From Myrica gale (lineage: Eukaryota; Streptophyta; Magnoliopsida; Fagales; Myricaceae), in NCBI GenBank assembly GCA_963930655.1, contig OZ005601.1, forward strand, positions 12,148,001-12,212,000: 64,000 nucleotides of DNA. Reading direction: 5' to 3'. The position numbers and the translations under genes are program-made. Below the pieces are notes generated by a model. That model made no database searches. It saw only the letters and a list, made by a program, of their open reading frames with translations, and was not told the origin of the DNA. Positions 59,754 through 64,000 of the stretch are shown one piece after another. The stretch's first letter is position 1. Every line of letters begins with the position of its first letter.

Positions 59754-60886
59754 TCAGCTCAGGAATGAGTGAAAACGAAGGTGAAGCCAATAAGAGCAGA
59801 GGTGCGTCATACTCACATTTGTATTGTTCCTGCTTTTCTCTCCGGCCACTCTGGATGCCTCTGAGTCCGTAGAAGTGTCTGCAACAGGTCCAGTTCGTAA
59901 TTCAGCTAATTCAAAATTTAAGGCCTACCTTTTTCATAAAGTAATCCGCGGTATTAAAAGTATTTTTTGAAAAGCTTTGCCAACTTAATCATGGAAATCT
60001 GCAAACCACAAATTTTACAGAGGAGAAAACATGGCAAGGGAAAACAATCTCAGAATTATAACCGATGCGGCTAAATTGTGGTAGTTATAAGAAAGACAGA
60101 GTTCGGAGCAATTATATAGCATCTGGGGTGACTGGGAGCCGGGAGGGTCATGAAAGGTTGATCCGAGGAATGTATGCCTCTAGGAAAAATTATACGTAGA
60201 TGAAGAAGAGGATAGGAGGAAACTGGCCACAGTCTACCTGTTTGGGTTTTGGTTGGGAGGGAGCAATCAAGACTTCCTTTCCAATCAGGGGTGCACTGGC
60301 AAACGTCACCTTCGGCTTCAACCGAACATTCAGCCTCATGAAAACAGAAAATTCGACCACAGGGTGCCCCTGAATGCTCACAGTGCTCTCCAGTAAACCC
60401 CGGAAGACATTTGCAGGTGTAGTTTTCGCCCTGAACAATCTCTTCACAAGTCCCACCATGTTCGCACCAAAATGAATTACACCCATCACACATCGTCATT
60501 TCCTCGTCACAGAACTTCCCTCTACAATCCAAAATCATAAAATTCGCCCGAGTCACTTGAAAAACTTTGATTCAACATCGTAAAAGTAGATAGCCGATGA
60601 AAAGAAAAGAAAACTCGTTTCTCTTGTGCACTTCGTTGACCAGAAATATTTCTCACTCGAATAGCACTGAACAAGTAATAAGCAAGAGTATTGTTTACCC
60701 GAGGAATGGTCGGTCACCATCTAAGATGGTGGATGGATCTGGGAGATTGCAAATGCAAGCACCATCACTGTTACATGAACGAGTTTTGCATCGACTGTCG
60801 TCGCATGATAAAGAATTCACGTTGAATGATCCAAGAAACAATATCATCAGCACAACTATACGCCAAAGTTCTACTCCAGTGGACAT
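59754..60886 (-). CDS. Small secreted EGF-repeat protein
   Basis: Exons 60886-60699, 60521-60238 and, less certainly, 59878-59754 give 198 residues. The start MSTGVELWRIVV opens a signal peptide (about 1-25). A short Cys-rich N-terminal segment (CDDSRCKTRSCNSDGACICN) follows. The splice restores FLGGKFCDEEMTMCDG, then two EGF-like repeats. The first is WCEHGGTCEEI to YTCKCLPGFTGEHC, with the classic CxCxxGFxGxxC pattern. The second runs from PCGRIFCFHEAEC to CQCTPDWKGSLDC. Plant homologues are annotated loosely as notch- or slit-like, but no function is established. If the third exon is wrong, the frame continues from 60238 to a stop at 60071. An upstream ATG at 60955 exists, but 60886 gives the better signal peptide. 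Confidence 0.82.
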
Positions 60887-61350
60887 TTCAAGATTGTGCC
60901 AGTGCTTGAGAGAGAGGACAGAGAGAGAAAGAGGGAGGACGTGATTGTTCTTCACATTTTTGCTTTTGATGGATCCAAAACGTTGAAGCTGTCAAAGGGA
61001 AGTTTCAGCTAAATTTACAGATGTTGGATCTGAGATTTTCATTATTTCCTTCAGAGAACGCGAGGAATGGGGAGCGGGTATTGGTGAAGTTGGGAAGGAA
61101 GTTTTCGTCAATTCGATAAAATGTTTTGTTTGAGAAGTCAAACGATGCATGGATTAGTTTATTGCGGCGTTGGATTGAACGAAATCGTCAAAATTAGTGA
61201 TTTACGTATCTCGAGGTCGAATATGGACTAGGTTGGGCCTGAAATAGAGCTTCCAGAAAACAGAAACCCATTGCGATTGGGCAGCCTTTTACAGTTAGAA
61301 TTAAATTATCCAAAAAAAAAAAACAAAATTATGGCATATATATAGAAAAG
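60887..61350. other. Upstream region of the EGF-repeat gene
   Basis: Presumed promoter and leader of the minus-strand gene. GA-rich at 60905-60945. Nothing else is supported. Confidence 0.5.
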
Positions 61351-61360
61351 TCTTAATTAC

Positions 61361-62310
61361 ACCGGGAGTCCACGTGATAAAATAGTTCTCGAGGTATCAT
61401 TTTCTACTAATCAGTTCATGTGATCACTCTTTTTGTTAAAAATAGGTTATTCCGTCCATAGAATGTCAAGCAACTAACGAAGGATATTGACTGTAGGTTC
61501 CATACCTACGGGTCAAAGTTTGCGGCTTGCAAACTTTGCATCAGCTGCAACTCGAGATTTACAGCCCGTAAATCTTGCAACATGCAGGTTTCCATTAAAT
61601 GCAGCAGAGCATTTAATGAGATGCAGGAGAAGATTTGCACGCCACCACAAATCTCATAGTTTTGTTATTGGTTTTATACTGTCCTCCTCCCTCTATAAAT
61701 TCAAGTTCGTGAATGAGAGAAAGGTGTGCGAAGTGAAATTGTAGAGTGCAGTGAGTGAGTGAAAGTGAGAGAGTTGCAGAGAGCAACGGTGAGAGTTGAG
61801 AGTTGTAATATTTTGATTTGCTGAAATCAAAGTTCTCTCCTCTGTGGACGTAGGCACATTGCCGAACCACGTTAAATTTTGGCCTCCTTGTGTTTATTAT
61901 TTTTGTTCTGTGCTCAACATTGACGTGTCAATTTTTTTACAAGTCAACAGCCAATAAGAATAAGACACGACTCCAACTACTCTAGCTCAGCGCCACATCT
62001 TATTTTCTTCCAATTTGTACTTTCCAACTCAACAAATATGGTAACTTTTTTTCTGAGCATCAAATACGTTGTAACTTAACACTTAAAACAATAAAAGCCA
62101 AAAAGAATTAACACGTCTTTTGTGGTGCAGAGTTGGAGTAGTGGGACGTGTGTCCTCGTCTTCTTGGCTTCTGACATGTAAAAATTTAACATGCCAGTAT
62201 CCTTAGTTAGTTGCTTGACGTCCTATGGACGAAATGACTTATTTTTAACAAAAAGAGTGACTACATGAACTGATTTGTAGAAAATGATACTCAAGACTAT
62301 TTTGTTACAA
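61361..62310. mobile_element. Long-TIR foldback element, probably Mutator-like
   Basis: About 125 bp at each end are inverted copies (tatcattttctac, then cagttcatgt, cactctttttgttaaaaata, gtccatag and gtcaagcaactaac). The inner 700 bp also has pairing blocks, gactccaactactc with gagttggagtagtg. The flanks contain agtcttaatta on the left and agtctaatta on the right, a possible imperfect TSD. There is no transposase, and a frame at 61487-61744 has no match. Confidence 0.7.
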
Positions 62311-62319
62311 CCTAATATC

Positions 62320-64000
62320 ACAGTGATCCCAGTCTAATTAAGCCTATATGAAATACTTATTGATGATATAGTTTGAATAAAAGTAGGTAGGCATCAACCA
62401 CTTTCTTTTAGAGTTTAAAGTTCAAGTCTTTACGCAAACATTTAAAAAAAAAAAGGGCAAACACCTGCTCTATGTAATTTTTTTGGTAATAAAGGAAATT
62501 CGGACACACTGCGAATCTCATATGAGTTTGATTCAATTCCACTGCAAATCTCACAGAGACTTATCAGTGAACTGACCAGCCTCTCATTTAAATTGAGAGA
62601 TTCGTGTTCAAATGATTACCTAACCGAAAATAAGCTCTCATAGACACCCTCCCTCGTTTAGCCGGGTGGGTTAGCTCTATGTAATTGTATTGGAAAAGAT
62701 TGTTGGGTGAGTGGAGGTACAGAAAAAAGCTAGACCTTGACAAAAGGTACGTAGGGCCTTTTAACAAATCCACCTCTCATTCTGCAAAGTGGGATTGCAG
62801 ATTCATAAATATCGGAGCTTCCACCTCTCTTTATAAGCACCTTTTATGGCGCTCAGATAGAGCGGGTCTGTCTGTCTTGGAAACTTTGAGAGCAGTTTTG
62901 GTGTCGAGCAACAGAGCCTGAGATAGAGATGGGTGAATTGCACGAAGTCCAAGTTCAATGTCCGATGCATGCATCATGCAAGCTTTATTTTGCACCCACC
63001 ACCTTAAAATGCCTCCTCTCTCTGGCCCCATTTCCCTCAATTTACTAAAAATCGAAATACTGCCTCTCCCATGATAAAGTCATTGGAGCAGGCTTTCTTT
63101 TTCCATTACCCCCGTCTTACATAAGTTAAAAAAAGAGAGCAGGGGTTGTTCTTGTTCCAGCACGTGGTTAGCTTTCTTAAAACTTGAGAAATCTTTTCAA
63201 GCACATGAGAAAGGAGTGAGAAACTGCCTCTGAATTAAAATTTCGCAAACAAAGCAGGGTTGACGCTGGGATATTACACACACTCCCTCAACAGTCTATT
63301 TGTAGGATTAATGAGCTTAAAAGATGAACAGACATGTGTACAGTCTCGAGTCATCGTTGCCGTATACTGTGGTCCATTTGTCCAGATACTTCCGATTTCC
63401 GCTTTTATATATAAAATTTTTCTTTGGGGGACCCAAAGTCATTAAAATCAGTGTCATTAAAATCAGTGTCCTACCTTTCTACTAATGTCAACCCCATACA
63501 GAAAAGATCCGAGTTAATCGTTTAAAGTGGGAATTAGAAAATTCTCATATTCCTAGAAAAACCATCGCTATCTTTAACACGACGTCGTCGATTAATTATT
63601 CAAATTAATACTATTGGGCATTTTTGTTAAGCGAATTTGAGAGAGAGTAAGAGTTATTGAACGTAGTCCGTTGATTTTTTTTAATGTTATAATTATTGAA
63701 GGGCTACGATCTCAGCCTAATAATTGTTTGGAGGCAGAATATTTGAAATCTGGTTAAGATTTTTGTCTTAATCTAATTATCCTTTTTCCAAGAGGGTGAA
63801 ATTGAAGAGAAATTTATATAACTAAGAATTAAGAAAACCCCACGAAAAATAAATATTTTCCCAAAATAGTACACAGTACGCTTCGTGGTAAATTCTAATT
63901 CAAGAACCATAGCAGCATATGAAAATTGAAAACCCTTATGAGGGCCAAAAAGAAAAAAAAGAAAAAAGAATAAAAAAATTTCTCTCGTTTTTTTTTCTTT
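62320..64000. other. Right-edge intergenic region
   Basis: AT-rich DNA without a recognised gene. Bases 62540-62620 contain gattcgtgttcaaatg-type text that could be a tRNA-derived repeat remnant. Open frames at 62685-62921 and 62831-63040 lie on opposite strands and look random. Confidence 0.45.

Noticed and set aside
60071-60237. C-terminal extension of the EGF protein to the stop at 60071
   Set aside because: The donor caaacag/gtagac and an in-phase exon at 59878-59754 look more likely, though the extension is kept as the alternative model.

Overview
This is nuclear DNA from a flowering plant, most likely a woody eudicot. The genes carry many short GT-AG introns and have recognisable plant-specific products. 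Intergenic DNA is AT-rich and packed with plant transposon classes (CACTA, Mutator-like, hAT, PIF/Harbinger-like MITEs and an L1-type LINE). No bacterial features, rRNA genes or convincing tRNA genes were seen. The species cannot be fixed from the sequence alone.

Six host genes can be assembled exon by exon, each with consistent splice phase. They are: a CRCK2-type calmodulin-binding receptor-like cytoplasmic kinase (2786-5061, +); a 14-exon TMEM8/PGAP6-like CREST-superfamily membrane protein (7392-16894, -); a SYP71-type Qc-SNARE (23293-25796, +); a WRC-domain nuclear protein (29597-30928, -); a cysteine-rich protein with a proline/tyrosine-rich tail (48401-51709, +); and a small secreted EGF-repeat protein (59754-60886, -). 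A damaged last exon of an adenylate kinase 6 homologue lies at the left edge.

The rest is mainly transposon landscape. Four Mutator-type foldback elements have perfect 9-bp target-site duplications (1830-2170, 17615-18009, 20494-21716, 28710-28940), and a fifth lies inside the LINE (56520-56779). The 20494-21716 element is the most unusual: a very GC-rich core holds eight perfect copies of an 18-bp palindrome, plus two degenerate copies, arranged in a larger inverted repeat. An 8.9-kb CACTA element (36565-45507, TSD TGA) carries decayed TNP1-like and Transposase_32-like coding regions, an exact 874-bp tandem duplication and diverged C-terminal gene copies. A 799-bp mini-CACTA (35089-35887, TSD CTC) lies just to its left. 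A 5'-truncated LINE (about 53560-59720) has been invaded by at least six younger elements, four of them from one MITE family.

The six host genes have unrelated roles: signalling, GPI/membrane processing, vesicle fusion, nuclear regulation, membrane and secreted proteins. They show no sign of being a functional cluster. The novelty here lies in the transposon structures rather than in a multigene pathway.
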